Source: Inonotus obliquus (taxonomy: Eukaryota; Basidiomycota; Agaricomycetes; Hymenochaetales; Hymenochaetaceae). From it: 64,000 bases of DNA. Position numbers and translations under genes: made by a program. Of the stretch, positions 21,123 to 33,399 are shown in pieces. Location of the stretch: positions 62,001 to 126,000 of the forward strand of contig JAJHTX010000005.1 of the NCBI GenBank assembly GCA_032164295.1, given 5' to 3'. The first letter of the stretch is position 1. Each line of letters opens with the position of its first letter. Below the pieces are notes generated by a model, which saw nothing but the letters and a program-made list of their open reading frames with translations, was not told the DNA's origin and ran no database searches.

Positions 21123-24100
21123 TTTCCCGCGCGAATGATCCTCATCACTAGTGTGCAATATATGGCAGCAGCTTCTTTTACAAAGCATATCCGCAGAATC
21201 AAACGGATCTAGTCAGAGATCTGAGCAAGAACTTCACTTAGATGGGAACATGTTTACATAATACATAGCAATGACGGCAAGTCTGGGACAAGATCTATGT
21301 CCTGAGAAAGATATCAAACGAAGTCGGCCTCCATATGACACCCGGCGCATCGGTTCCGGATTGCAAAACATACTGCGCAAGTCGCTAAGCTGAACCAGTT
21401 GGTGGATTCTGCTCCGATCTCTCGTCCCTCGCCACCGCACAAGTAGCAAGACTCCCGCACGCTCGGTTTCTCCAATAGCGCATCGCAGTTAGGAAAGAGA
21501 GGGATTTGCTCCGGCTTGCATATGCAAGTAACGTAAACGTAAATGCTGATTCGGAGATCCAGCGTTGACTCTGGTGCCGCCGCGCGCGAAGCGATTGGCA
21601 ATAGCAGCGGCGCTACCCAATTCAGCGCACCGAAGGATCGGACACACCAGGCGGATTCCGTACGACGTGTCCCTTCCCCGGACAACCAAGCTTTAAGCAC
21701 CAACAAACCAACAATATTGTCGAGGAGCCCAAGCGTAAAGGTTACACCTGATCTACCTGCAAGCATGAACTTATGTATCTTAAATTCCGTTGGAATGGCT
21801 GGCGGAGCATCAGACATAGCATCGGGAAAGGCGAATCGAATAACATACCGGTGGTAATCGCGAGTTAAGGGTAGCGAAGAGATACGGACCAGTCAGGAAG
21901 AGCAGTGAAAGAGACTCAGATAATATTACCGAAGCAGAAATTCCAGATAACGCAGTTCATTCTCATGGGCAACGAGAGAATAAACGAGATTTGCACAGTA
22001 GCCAAGCTGCTAGACATTGAGACATTGAATCTGGAGCAACTATCGTAGCGAAGCGAAAAGTGAGTTTGAATCAGTGCGAGAGGTAAGTAGAAGATGAACA
22101 TGGTCGCGATAGGTGAGAGGTGCGCCCTAAACAATACGACCGCGAATATTGCACGCCAAGAGGAGAGAACAGCACTTGGTATCTGTAATCGTAGTTCCTC
22201 TTCATGCCCCTCTGGAAGGGCATATGCAGGGTTATCCGACATACGAAAACAAACTGGGCCAACAAGGTATGGAAAGGGTACGGGGTACATAATAGATCGA
22301 CGATTGTGGGGAGTATTGAAGGTTTCAATGTGAGTGCACTAAGACTCGTCGAGGGAGTAGACGCACCGCAATTCTAACGAGATTTTCACTGTCGCAACGC
22401 AAGGGGTGTATCTTCAGGACCAGAAATGCCTGATATAACAACACAACGTCTCCCTATCATTCCCTAAGACTGATCCTCCTTGAATCGGCATCGACCCGCC
22501 CATAGAGGGGATCCTAGATCAAGTCACAAACTTGCAGTGATCGCTGCCTTGGAGGCGATGGATGCGAGTATGTATGAGAACAAACACACAAACTGGTAAT
22601 CACCCGATTACGTCATGTAGATATTACCAATCCATCATGTTTCCTTCTACAACTTTTTTATCTGATTTCTCGAGGCAAAGATGACGTTACGCCACAAGAC
22701 CCCTGAGAAATCGGATAAAAGTTGTATGAGAAGGCAGAGAGTTGATCATGTTTAGGTGAGTCCTGGAGGAATGGAAAAGAGCTAATCAAGTACAATAGCG
22801 ATGGTCATTCAACTCATTACTTATGTAATGCGTTGCTTCACGAGCATTCGTTTAGACTTCCACAATACAATTGCACACATTCTCAACAGGCGGTCCAGTA
22901 CTCACTATCGCATCGCGTCTACGCTGCGGACGATAGCACCTGATGCCCTTACTATTTCTCCCGAACCCCCCCAGTAGAACTGGCCCGACCGGCCAATTGC
23001 ACATCGATACGCCGATAAGTCAGAGCACTTAGATCCTCCTCGCACAGAAGCCGCCCGATACAAATATGTTACCAGGATTGATAACTCTATGTAGATTACG
23101 TGAGTTCTCTTTCTGATAAATACAAAATTCGCCCTTTCCAACTCATTCCTAATTTGCTTTCGAAAGGCTATCGCTGCAGATGATCTCTTATGCGGAATGT
23201 AAATGCCCGCGAAATGACCCAGTTCACGTCCAAGAGTGATGCCGTGCGGTACCGAGTTGAGTGCCAATGGCTCACTCCAACGGTCATGGAAATCTCACCC
23301 ATTCCAACTGGACGTTTGGGGGTGACGTGGACGGATGGGAATGCTGGACTACAATGCCACTCCTCTGTCAATCCCGAATCGGCTGCTGGTAAGTTCCCAG
23401 AATCGACTAGGAGTGATATTGGCCCATGTTTGACCATAGGAATATGGCCGTAAGTAATCGCGACCGGTTTAGGTGGACATCGGCTCGTACGTATGTCTGT
23501 TTATCGGGACATGGACCGAAGAAGAGGCCGGCGCGGCGTACATACTAGATCTTTCCTCGATCCCTTCAACTAAAAGGACATTGGATAGTATACAGCAATC
23601 GGACCTCGTCCGTGCAAGTTCCGCAACAGGTGCATCCGTCTTTCCTGTGATCCCGACATGAATCTAGTCACCGTGTCTGGAGCACCCCAAGGTCGGCAAC
23701 TACGAGCATACAATTCAGGAAACGCATCAGTCGGGAACATCGAAGCTTCACGAATGCTAGGACTCTGTCTAAGCTGCATGCCACGGGACGAGATGCAATA
23801 CCAATTTCCCGGGCGGGATAAGCTTGACTTCTGGTCCAAGTCTATTCGCGGCGAGTTTTGCTCTTGAATACTACCCCACACTTCCCCAGCGCTCCAGTAT
23901 TATATCCATAGACAGATTAGCTATGTAACACGAATGTATTCAGACCATCTGTAATGCTTCCTAATCGAGTAGAAGCGCTCCTTTCAGTTGCACTTGCGGG
24001 AAGTAAGACAACAAAAGCGGTGCTGTATCCGTCATGAACATGTTTGGCGCTGGAAACGCACGAAACAAGGTCGTACTTGACCTCGCTCGATTACTGAGCA

Positions 24101-24422
24101 AAAAACGGTTACACTGTCAACAACTCCTTCGGCAACGTTGGCTCGCAAAAAAGCATATTAACTAGAGTTGGGTGTCATTAATTGATGTTCATATCTAATG
24201 CAGTGTAGTCAATACGACAAGCCATACGACGTGTTAATGCGAGAATTGCAAAATATTGAATTACGAGTTACGCAGTGAAGAAAACATCAGAACCAAGATA
24301 AATTGTGAAGAGAGGACCGACGTGGATGGTACCTCCTACTTTTCCCCAACGCCGCGGCGAAACCTCCCTTCAAAGCCTCTCACCAGCCAGCCCAACCGTG
24401 TTCATCTCAACCCAACGAAAGT
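21123..24422. other. long gene-poor region
   Basis: About 3.3 kb with no gene that I can support. The longest frame (21314-21817, minus, 167 codons from ATG) has no domain-like pattern and no splice-consistent partners. Frames at 22905-23880 on both strands are short and mutually overlapping. A strong imperfect inverted repeat lies at 22643-22733. Confidence 0.45.
22643..22733. repeat. imperfect inverted repeat (hairpin or MITE-like)
   Basis: The left arm CTACAACTTTTTTATCTGAT plus TTCTC is nearly the reverse complement of the right arm GAGAAATCGGATAAAAGTTG plus TATGAG, separated by about 30 nt. Arms are about 26 nt with few mismatches. No target-site duplication was identified. Confidence 0.6.
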
Positions 24423-25015
24423 TTACTCTTGAATCTTCGCGAGTATCTCCGAGTCGCGGAAGATATGGTATTCCTAGAAAGACACGTGTCAACAACACGA
24501 AACAATGCCCTTGCAAGAGTAAAAAGTCCTCCTCCCGCCCTCTCCTCTTCGACATGACGAAATCGGTGCAGGTGAAATTCCAAATTAGAGCATGGCTCAC
24601 CTCTTCTCCGACTTTAATCGAGTTACCTCCCCAACCTGGTAGGAGAACACGATCTCCCGCTTTGACAGTCGGGGGCACAATTTTACCCTGCTTATCAGGA
24701 GCACCCGGACCAACAGCAATTACAGTAGCTTCAGGTAGAGGGTTATTCGTAGTACTCGAAGGCAAGAAGATGCCCGCTGCCGTTTTCTAGCAGGTTCAAA
24801 AAAAAAAAGACGACATCAGGTGACATGTATTGTCAAGAGAAGGTCGACGTACTGTGTCAGGCTTGAAGCGCTGGACGAGGACACGGTCGAGCAGGGGCAC
24901 GAGTGACTTGATGGACTTGAACGTAGCCTGTGCTGCCTATCACGCACGCCAAAACAACAAAAAACTCGTCATCAATTCAAGAGAGCTAGTCGTGTAAGAT
25001 AAAGGCGCATACCAT
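24423..25015 (-). CDS. HSP10: mitochondrial 10-kDa heat-shock protein (co-chaperonin, GroES-type)
   Basis: Four exons on the minus strand (25013-25015 only the ATG, 24853-24936, 24601-24786, 24423-24473) encode 107 residues, the normal family length. Signature pieces are FKSIKSLVPLLDRVLVQR, KTAAGIFLPSS, the mobile loop, VKAGDRVLLPGWGGNSIKV and the C-terminus YHIFRDSEILAKI. Hsp10 forms the heptameric lid of the mitochondrial Hsp60 chaperonin and is needed for matrix protein folding. A first exon consisting only of the initiator codon, followed by an intron, is unusual but keeps the frame and gives the expected N-terminus MAAQATFKS. Likely essential, single copy. Confidence 0.95.
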
Positions 25016-25692
25016 TTTCCTCAATCAAGTAGATCAATTGGCGAAGAAAGACAGAAGCAGAATGGGACTGAGTATCGAGAAGGGATAGTGGAAGGAAGGA
25101 TAGGAAGTGTCAGTGCAAAAGCCAGACACGAAAATCCCAGAGTTTTTGTGTAGATTTGTCAGCAAACGTGAAACTTCCAGAAAGACGATCAGGCGAATGG
25201 ATAGTGTACAACTAACTTGTTAATGAAAATGGACGAGGGGAAAGATACAAACCACCCACAAAACAGCAAGGAACTGCCAATAACAATACCGATTTCTGTG
25301 AGTTTCGTTCAGAATCATTCATTTGCCGAAACTGTAATGCTTGTGAACTCATTCTCCCTGCCTGTAATGTTCTGCTGGAGGAATACTCTTCATCCACTTC
25401 GATATGTTAGTTAGGATTTCTGTACTTCTCGGGCTGGAAACCTTATATGCACACGTCTTTTCCTCCAGGCTCAATAAACTTGGCCGCACTCCTTGTTTGG
25501 AATCCCACAGTGTAACTTGTATTGGTAGCACATCTATAAGACAAAAACATGACAATGACTAACGACATGGCTACGATGGTACACAGGGGGCACTCCCTAC
25601 GATAATGTGACTTCTCAAACCGTCTCTCCAGCCCTTTTTTTATTTATATATGATTGTTTTTTTTCGGGAGGAGCCTTATGTCGGGACATCCT
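25016..25692. other. intergenic region
   Basis: Upstream region of the Hsp10 gene and 3' flank of the next gene. Short frames only; a T-rich tract lies near 25635-25665. Confidence 0.45.
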
Positions 25693-26367
25693 TCACTTCT
25701 TGTGGTATTCCTCCACCCCCTTGGCTACTTGTAAATGAAACGTGTAATCCGGACCCTCCGGACCCTCCCGATCCGAGGCTCTCCGGGCTTTCAGCCGTCT
25801 GATATTCTCGATTATTGCTATTGCTTCTGGTTTGAAATCATTGAGATGTTTTTCCACGTCATTTCTGACCGAGTTCAGTTCGCTCTCCGACCATTTAAGC
25901 TTATCATGATATTGTGGTTTGTATGCTCCAAGAATCGCCTTTAATTGCTTTATTACCTCCTTCAAAACAGGTAAGAAGTCGCCGACCCGGCAACGGCTCC
26001 AAGCCAAGTAGAATTCGCCCGCCATCTCTCTTAAATCAGCTGCATAACGTATATTCATGGCACCAATGGATTCTATCTTGGAGTGTTCGACTATGATTTC
26101 CTCTGGCTCTATTGTGGGACGATCATCATCAGAAGTTTCAACAGTTGCAATGTTGTGGCGAGGCTCATATAGAGTTTCAATGAACTGGAAACGCTTATAT
26201 ACCAAAGCCCAGCCTCTATATTCATCTAAAAAGGCCCTCACTTCAAGTTGGTGCTCTTGTAACCCAACCCTTTCAGTGGCATGCTTGGAGGAACTATGCT
26301 GATCTTTATCATCCTTTCCCCTCGTATTAGGGCCCCTAGCTTTAGCGTGTTTGGAGCTTTCACTCAT
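25693..26367 (-). CDS. hypothetical helical/coiled-coil protein
   Basis: An intronless frame of 224 residues starts at ATG 26367 (MSESSKHAKARGPNTRGK). The same frame continues further upstream, but without an ATG, so this start is preferred. The N-terminal 40 residues are basic and Ser-rich. A largely helical body follows, with FLPVLKEVIKQLKAI and SELNSVRNDVEKHLNDF, and the C-terminus is charged (AKGVEEYHKK). Length, single-exon structure, basic Ser-rich start and helical C-terminal half resemble the tandem genes at 6549 and 8406, but residue identity is too weak by eye to call it a family member. A TATAAG element occurs at about 26515 (minus). Function unknown. Confidence 0.5.
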   Translation of the reverse strand: MSESSKHAKARGPNTRGKDDKDQHSSSKHATERVGLQEHQLEVRAFLDEYRGWALVYKRFQFIETLYEPRHNIATVETSDDDRPTIEPEEIIVEHSKIESIGAMNIRYAADLREMAGEFYLAWSRCRVGDFLPVLKEVIKQLKAILGAYKPQYHDKLKWSESELNSVRNDVEKHLNDFKPEAIAIIENIRRLKARRASDREGPEGPDYTFHLQVAKGVEEYHKK

Positions 26368-27788
26368 TACAGCGTACGTTGAGCTTTTCCACCTTCGAAA
26401 TGTTGCCAATAGGAGACTATGTAAGTACTGATTGTTATAGGGGACGGTGAGATTCTGAGAAACGGGGATTTGGAGTCCGACTGGGTGATATTCAAACAGA
26501 TCAAGTGGGTGCACCTTATATGCGTGTGAGGGATTAGTTTGCTACTACCGTGTGAAAGGATAACATAGAAGCAAAACAGTGTGTGTGCGCAAAGAGACCT
26601 GACACAAGTGTTCAGTGGAGGCCCGAAAGGGGAGGGTAGTACTAGCAGCTTCAATCTAAACTACAGTAATAAGCCAACAAATATACCTCTTCTAGTCGCT
26701 TGCTTTACAGATTTTCCAGCAGCTTATTCAGTCGTAACTGTCATCACCCATCCATATACTGTATAATCGTCGCTACGAACAGGAAAAGATCAAAGTCGAA
26801 AGCAAATTTCCCGATAGAGAATCATTGGTAAGCGACCCTGCATATTCAAGTTCGCAAAGATTTAGACATTCCAATGGCTTAGCACGCACCTTCCATTAGT
26901 CTGTTACCGGATATTGCTGAAACTGAAATGGTTCTACCACTGACAGTACTCTCTCTCCCTCTCTCATCCCCCCTCCCACTCGCTGTGTTCTGCAGGAGTA
27001 CGTCGCCCTCATGCTTTACGCACCTTTGCACAAAATTGTGTTTGGAAAATGGATAATCACATGCCTTTTCCTCAAAACTCATACGGGGTGACTTTGCAGA
27101 TTCCGTAGATCCCAATTCAGAAATACATATGCAGTATGGTTCCCACGAAAGCAGGATTAAAGATCAAGGCAAAGTGACTAAAGCTGTAGGCTGTCGTTTG
27201 TATGCACTTGGGGCCCATCGTTTCATCGTTCATGAATTTGAATGAACTTGCACAAGAATTTGATTTTCCGACCTATTTTCACCGCGTATTACACGAACTC
27301 GTCTGGGATAGGTGCTATCAGCGTGAGGTCTCGAGTTTGAAAGAACGTCACTTACTGTACTTATAACACTTTCGACCCGAGAGTAGGACTTGCCGGAGTC
27401 TGCGTGAGGTGTGAGAGTGAGGAGCGTCGAATCCCGTTCCCTGGATAGTCAGTGAACTTCCGAATTCCGCAATCATCAGTGGTACGTCCAAAACTCACAG
27501 AGTTAGTCCTGCAATCCATGGACGTTATCCCATGTAGTGACAATAATGTTACTAAGTAGACAATATATGCAATTGCTTGGTAGAAGATTATGTATGACAC
27601 AAGGAAGACGGTGCTTTATGGAGTGTGAGGAATGGCTTATAGGAATGGGAATGCAACTAAACACATTTGTGTGCGACAGACGCGTATGCTACGATAAGAC
27701 AAAGTAAAAAAAATAGACTGTATAGATATGTGAACGGAGTGTGATTCGACAACAACGCTTCCGCACGCGCGAGGACCGCTTCCGACTA
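26368..27788. other. intergenic region
   Basis: No gene supported. Short open frames on both strands lack any domain pattern. Confidence 0.45.
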
Positions 27789-30700
27789 TTAGTCAACAAT
27801 CTCCATGCTATCATCATCGGTCGTGCTGACACTTGAACTACCTCCGGGCGAGTGTGATGTTGAACTTGTACCAGCACGCATCGGTGGGTACATACGATCA
27901 CCAACGTTCATAGCCTGGATCCGCTCAGGGAGCATTCGTTCACGCTCGCGCTCTCTGCCTCGCTGATGATACTCGATTTCGACATTAACATCGCCAGGCC
28001 CGGCGACAGACATGGACGCGTCCACGACTCTCGGTGCAGGTGGCAAGAGATTGTCACCTTCCAACTCGGCAATCCCGACAGCTTGCAAGAACGTTCGTAT
28101 CGTCTCTTGTTGCTCCGGAGAGTATCCGTTGAGATTCAGACCCAATGGTAGCGTAAGATCGTTCGGTGTCCCATTAAGAGGTGGCCAAGGGAGAGTTGGA
28201 GGAACAGAAGGTCCCGGAACTGCCACTTGTCGTTGATTCAACAGAGCAAGGGAATAGTCAAGGTTGTCCAAGTGCGTCGCATTAAACTGAGCGGCGGGGA
28301 GAGCTGTAGGGAAATGATTTCCGGATGCGATTGATCCACCGGACCGCGAAGGATGTCCGCGCTGAACCGTCTCCGTAGAAGACTAGGGGATGTTTTAGCT
28401 ATGCTAGTCACCAAGGAATAGATACTTACAGTTGATGCATTCCTGGCAGCCGCCACAGCAGCGCCGGCACTGGGGACAGGCTGCATGGCGGCAAGCGCAG
28501 CGGCAGCAGCACTGGACATTCGCTGCCGATCTCTATCTCGAACCTGCCTGCGCTCAATTCTGTCAAGCGTTGCACGATTCGCTCCCGCAGCTCCGGAGCC
28601 GGCACTCTCGCCGTCTAAAACCTCTTCAGCATTCTGAACTGGTTGAACATTAGATGATGAAGCACCAGCAGCAGGGGCGGAAGTGCCGGTACCTGAAGGG
28701 CCAGCTTCACCGTCCTCGCCTTCACGAGCACTGCACCAGAAGCGATGACCTTCACTCCAGGCACGCGATTGGCACTCCTTCCCACAGTATTTTGCCTTTC
28801 TGCATCGCCGACACTTCGCAAACTCCCGCGGGAATGACTCCCACTTTCCACAAAGCACTGCGAATGAAGTAGTAAGTAATAGAACCTTTGGGTGTTATAT
28901 GAAAAGTTGTAGCGCACTATTGGCACATTGTCTTATCCCACCACGGCTTTCGTCCTTTCGACATGCGTTGCGCATGATAACACCCGCCCAGTACTGGATA
29001 TCGTGAGGTAAAAATGGAGGTGGCTGAGGAAGACTGTTCTCCGTTGGGCTTGGCCTAAATGTGAAGCGCTCCACTAGCGAAAATACATTTGTCATACGCA
29101 GTTGTGTTGTCGAGGATCCTGTTTGCGTTGAGGGAGCTGTGCTGGCCACCGGCTTCTCTTTTTCCTTTCCCCTCCCAGTCAATGTCTTAAAAAATCCAAT
29201 GTCCTTCTTCGAATCCCCTAATGCAGAATTCGCAGGAACAGCAGCCGCGCTCGAACCAGCACCAGTCCTACGCCATCCATGACTTTCTGCGGCGTTCGTC
29301 TGAGTATTCTGACCCTGTGCCATAGCCGAAGCAGGGTGGAAACTTAGCCGAGGCTTATAAAACGCCTGGCGAACATGCGGATACTTGCTCAAGTATGCGA
29401 GCAGCTGAAGCCCAAGAAGGACGTCATCTTCACGATACGGTCCCTGCTCCTCTGCGTGATGATGATGATGGTGTCGGTGCGAAGATCTAGAAGGCGCAGT
29501 GATAATTGGGGCCGGTATAGCACCGGCATTGACACCAGCATTAATAAACTGCCTCATTCCCCCTTGGCCAAACTCTGAAGGTCGCGAGGGTTCTGCGTTG
29601 TTAGCTGTAACAGGTATCGCTATGGGTGCCGGAGCTTGAGGGCGAGGAATGTCATGTGGGTGATTAATGTGCATCGGAAGAGAGGCAAGCACGGCGCGCG
29701 GCGTGAGCTCCTCTCTGCCATGGCCATGGTGATGATGATGCTCGCGTGGCAAGTTGATATTTCGGGTGTTCAAGGTAAGGGTGTTTGTACGTGTTCGTGG
29801 AGTCGCATCTATAGCACCCGGAGCTCCAGGAGGGGCTCCCATGGCAAGGTCGTCGTTGACATTTTGGTCGAGAGCAACAATTCCATCGGCCACACCGTCA
29901 TCTGTCGCATTCGTATTGATGATGATGTGTGCGTCCATGTCCACGTCCAGCGCATCGGACGTTCCAGCGACACCAGCGCCGGCAACCGCAGTGGCTGTCG
30001 GAGAAGGATTGTCTGTAACAATACCTACGGCACGTCGCCCATGGAGAGATGCTGAAGTCGGGGGCATGTTTTCGCCCATATTCCGGTCGCGTGACCTTCT
30101 ACCCGCGTTCATCTCGACATCGCCATCCGCATCCGGCTCGCCATCATCTTCTGTCTCTGTGTCGGGTCTAGATGTTGATGTCGACGGGGTGGCTGATTCC
30201 AAGCCCATACGGGCGCGGATAGTCCGGGAACGACTCATCGAAGGACCAGCCGAAGACTGATCGCGACTGTTCGAGTGTCCATCCCAAACTCGGCGTGCAA
30301 CGACTGTTCCGGATCTGTCACGTCCTGGTACGATTACCGTACTTGTCGGAGTCCCGGATCCGGACGGCGTGGCATTTGCAGAAGTGTCAGTCGAAATCGA
30401 CGTCTCAGCGTCTGATGTGGCAATGCCTTGTTCCTCCTGAGAAAGCTTGAGATCAATCAGCCAGTCATTAAAGTGATGGATGACTCACCTCGGCAGCATT
30501 CGCAAGCGTTCGTTCCAAGGCAAGCAGTCGGACCAGTTCTTGAGCCTGTTCACGCTGCCGTTGTTCTAGCTGTTGTTGCCGTCGTTGTTGACGTTGCTCC
30601 CTAGTCTCACGTGGCATCCCACTTGCACTTGCGCTCGGCCCGACAGCGAAGCCTTTTGATGCCAGCCAAGCCTCCAGAATACACCCAACGACGTCTAGCG

Positions 30701-31206
30701 TACCCGCCTGTACCACACGGCTCCTAATAGGTTCCGATCCACGGACGCCGATGTTCACTACGCATTGAAAAGCAAGGGAGAATCGATAAGCGGCGTGCCG
30801 GTCGAACACCTTCGGGTTCAACACAGGAACCTGCGCTGGACGAGGTAAACCATGAGGCGAAAGGCCAAATATTGCAGACGCATTCTCAGGTGGTGGCGGA
30901 GAATAGCAAAAGTCTTTAAGGAGGCGGACAAGTCGTTCAAGTCCACCGTCGCACGTGAGTATTTCTCGAATGCGCGGCGAGGTCGAAGTGAGGTAGGTAA
31001 GGTGTGTGAGGGAATTCAACAAAGGTAGCGGCGAGTTTGTGTCAAGCGCTTAAGATAGGCAATAATCGCGGTGCATCGGGCACAACGTTAACAACGACGA
31101 GGAGCACGAGAGATCAAGCTTACTCACCTCTTCTATCATAGAGCTGCGAAGTTATACAAACGCACGCTCTGTTCTGTGCCGGAAAGGCAAAGTTAGACTC
31201 TCGCAT
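27789..31206 (-). CDS. MUB1: MYND zinc-finger protein, Mub1/SamB homologue
   Basis: Five exons (31128-31206, 30489-31048, 28918-30436, 28430-28857, 27789-28382) encode 1059 residues, frame preserved throughout. The N-terminus MRESNFAFPAQNRACVCIT, then SLTHLTYLTSTSPRIREILT and FQCVVNIGVRGSE, is the conserved armadillo-like region of yeast Mub1 and Aspergillus SamB. A Gln/Arg-rich helix, then a 450-residue disordered region with His runs (HHHHHGHG, HHHHHH) and Asp-rich stretches, follow. Residues of about 714-760 are the MYND finger, with QCANMLC, KCRRCRKAKYCGKEC and a final HRFWC. In yeast Mub1 works with the E3 ligase Ubr2 to ubiquitinate the proteasome regulator Rpn4; SamB affects polarity and septation. 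The protein is much longer than yeast Mub1 because of low-complexity expansions. Confidence 0.92.
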
Positions 31207-31628
31207 GTCAAACGTTATTCACGGTGAGCGAAAAGCAGAAGTAAACGCTTGCGTCGGTATGGACGGGACGAGCGCGACGTTGTGGTCGCTGTTGAAGACT
31301 GGGCCAACAGGTGGTTAAGGGAAGGATGACAAATATGCTGAATGACTAAGCACACTGTTTCAGACCGAAGATCAATCATCAGCGCGTCTTCCTCGCCATT
31401 CATCATTGTCCTTACTTTGTTGACTTTCCTAGCTGCAAAGCTGCCCAAATCCTAGGAAATCAGGGCGTGCCGTACTCTATTAGCTGTTCATTACTAACAC
31501 CAGAATTCTCATTGAACGCGTCAGGTATTAAGCTCTGCATCGTGATGGTCAACGAAGTCGTCCTTCGCCATCAGGTCCATCTAAGCTAGCCACTGTTGAT
31601 ATGCGCTTCTATTGCAGTTCCGCAATTC

Positions 31629-32132
31629 TCAGGTAGCCTTCTGAGCTGTGAGAATATGTTCGTCACACTTTGACATCCGCATCATGATCCTATGTTCTCC
31701 TGCAGTATTTTGCAGTCGGTATCTCCGCTGGCCGAAGCTATGCAAGATTATTTCAAAGGCGGAGGATACGGTTTCTGTGGGCTCCTTGTCCCCGATGCCC
31801 CGAGCCTTACGTTCAGTCACTGCGCGTATGACGAGGACCCGCAACGATGCCGTATAGGCTAGCGATGTCGTACATCCCAGGCCTGCCACTTCTTCCAGAT
31901 ACTTTCTCCGCCAGTCCCCACTTCTATAACTGATATCCTCGCAAGGCGCGAACTGTACACCAGACGTACCCTGCTGTAGCTGAAGTCCCAGGTCTTTATC
32001 ATGGAGCACGGTGCCGATATCAACGTTGTGCATTTCGAGGCGATCACTGATTTCGTCTTGTTTTATTTCCGAATTGTCCTGTCCCTGTAAGTTCAAACCA
32101 AAGCGGCGTATGCATCCTGGTAGAGTTTCCAT
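31629..32132 (-). CDS. hypothetical ORF, possibly last exon of a larger gene
   Basis: A 167-codon frame from ATG 32132 (METLPGCIRRFGLNLQGQ) ends at 31629. Composition is protein-like (charged, few low-complexity runs), but no domain is recognised. It lies downstream, on the same strand, of other broken coding-like stretches at 32290-33007 and might be their continuation, yet no splice arrangement that keeps frame was found. Low confidence. Confidence 0.3.
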   Translation of the reverse strand: METLPGCIRRFGLNLQGQDNSEIKQDEISDRLEMHNVDIGTVLHDKDLGLQLQQGTSGVQFAPCEDISYRSGDWRRKYLEEVAGLGCTTSLAYTASLRVLVIRAVTERKARGIGDKEPTETVSSAFEIILHSFGQRRYRLQNTAGEHRIMMRMSKCDEHILTAQKAT

Positions 32133-32289
32133 GTCTTACGGAACTCGTCCTACTCCATCCAGTTTATTTCACAGCCAGCCCAAAGCAAACGTCAACTTTC
32201 CACGCTCATTAGCACTACACAACAACAGAAGAGTCCCTTTTCGCATTTTTAACGAGACACCTTCCAGAGAAAAGAGTAAATCAAAATCA

Positions 32290-33007
32290 TGTCGTAACAT
32301 GTGCGATTTGCGTTGGTCCGTCTCTTGTGATCGCCGACAAGAATTTCAAAAGTAGTTGTGGTTGCCAAGGTATCCCAACTTCCCACATGTTCCGCTCCTT
32401 TTTAACTACCGGTGGGCTATAAGTACGAAGTTCCAGGGCTACTCGATGGTCGGATCGACAAGAGGCAGGCTCATTGCAGTCACCAGTATCAGCTAGTATC
32501 CGATGTGAAAACATACGGGTAACCGCGCATCGATTAACAAAGCGCATGCAATACTTGACAGACGCTCTGTAACAAAGTAGACAGCGGCGCGCCAAGATGA
32601 ACATATAGGAGCGGGACCAGTTGTAGCAATGAGGACATCGGATACTCGAGTCGAGTGTTTCACGACATCCAATGTAACCAGCCCTTGGAAAGCGTCCATC
32701 AGACATTTATTACTCGGTTCAAACACGTCGCAAGGATGTCTCGTACCTTGGATGCAAGAATGACCCTGGCAAAGTCGTCCAGTTCTGGACTCCCCTCCCA
32801 TCTCGTATGAACGATACGAATCGACCCTTCAATGCCAGGTGTATCGATTGAGATCTGGGGACTCTTGTTAAGGCTGAAGGATGACTGGTCTTGTTTGGTT
32901 TCGGGTCCGACGAAAAATTTGGAGAATGTAAATGCAGGTAAATGCATGTGCCTGGGTAATATCCGGTCCAGCAGCACCAACGGAAGAAGACGGATGAAAA
33001 TGCTCAT
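32290..33007 (-). other. coding-like stretches of unresolved gene or relic
   Basis: From ATG 33007 the frame MSIFIRLLPLVLLDRI runs to a plausible donor after ELDDFARVILASK (about 32747). The next coding-like stretch (GLVTLDVVKHSTRVSDVL, about 32520-32683) is in a different phase relative to the obvious acceptor, and a third (LELRTYSPPVVKKERN) follows to a stop near 32290. Either my splice reading is wrong or the gene is frame-damaged. No family recognised. Confidence 0.25.
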
Positions 33008-33399
33008 CTCGTATCTCGTCTTTGCCGAACCGGACTGGATTTTGTTTTTGGATGCTCAGTGGTATTATGATGGCGGGCAACAGTGCCCCAGCCCCGTCGC
33101 TCAAAACCCGTTCGGGGATAAGGAACAACAAAGGAAAGAAAACATTTATCATCCAATCAAAATGGAAGACCCCCGATCAGGTGATGAGATCTGTGCACGC
33201 GTACTGTCCGAAACTATATGTCTTTCTTCGCGCCTTGGTACTAATGTATAGAAATTTCTGTGTGGCTAAGCACTTGATGACCCTTACCTTTGAGATCCAA
33301 CCCTTTGAAGTATTTCAAGCTCGCCGTTGTCGCGATACTCATACTCCTTGCCTTCAGCGTCCACATCTCTTCCCGTTTCATTCCGCCCTACATGTCAAG

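Noticed and set aside
21314..21817. 167-codon minus-strand ORF from ATG
   Set aside because: No recognisable motif, no coding-like neighbours, overlapped by other open frames; could be chance in this GC range.
22905..23881. Cluster of overlapping frames on both strands
   Set aside because: I tried to read them as a split gene but could not find splice sites keeping one frame or any known motif.
29636..30260. Plus-strand frames opposite MUB1 (139 and 168 codons)
   Set aside because: Antisense shadows of the low-complexity part of MUB1, mirroring its His/Asp codon runs.
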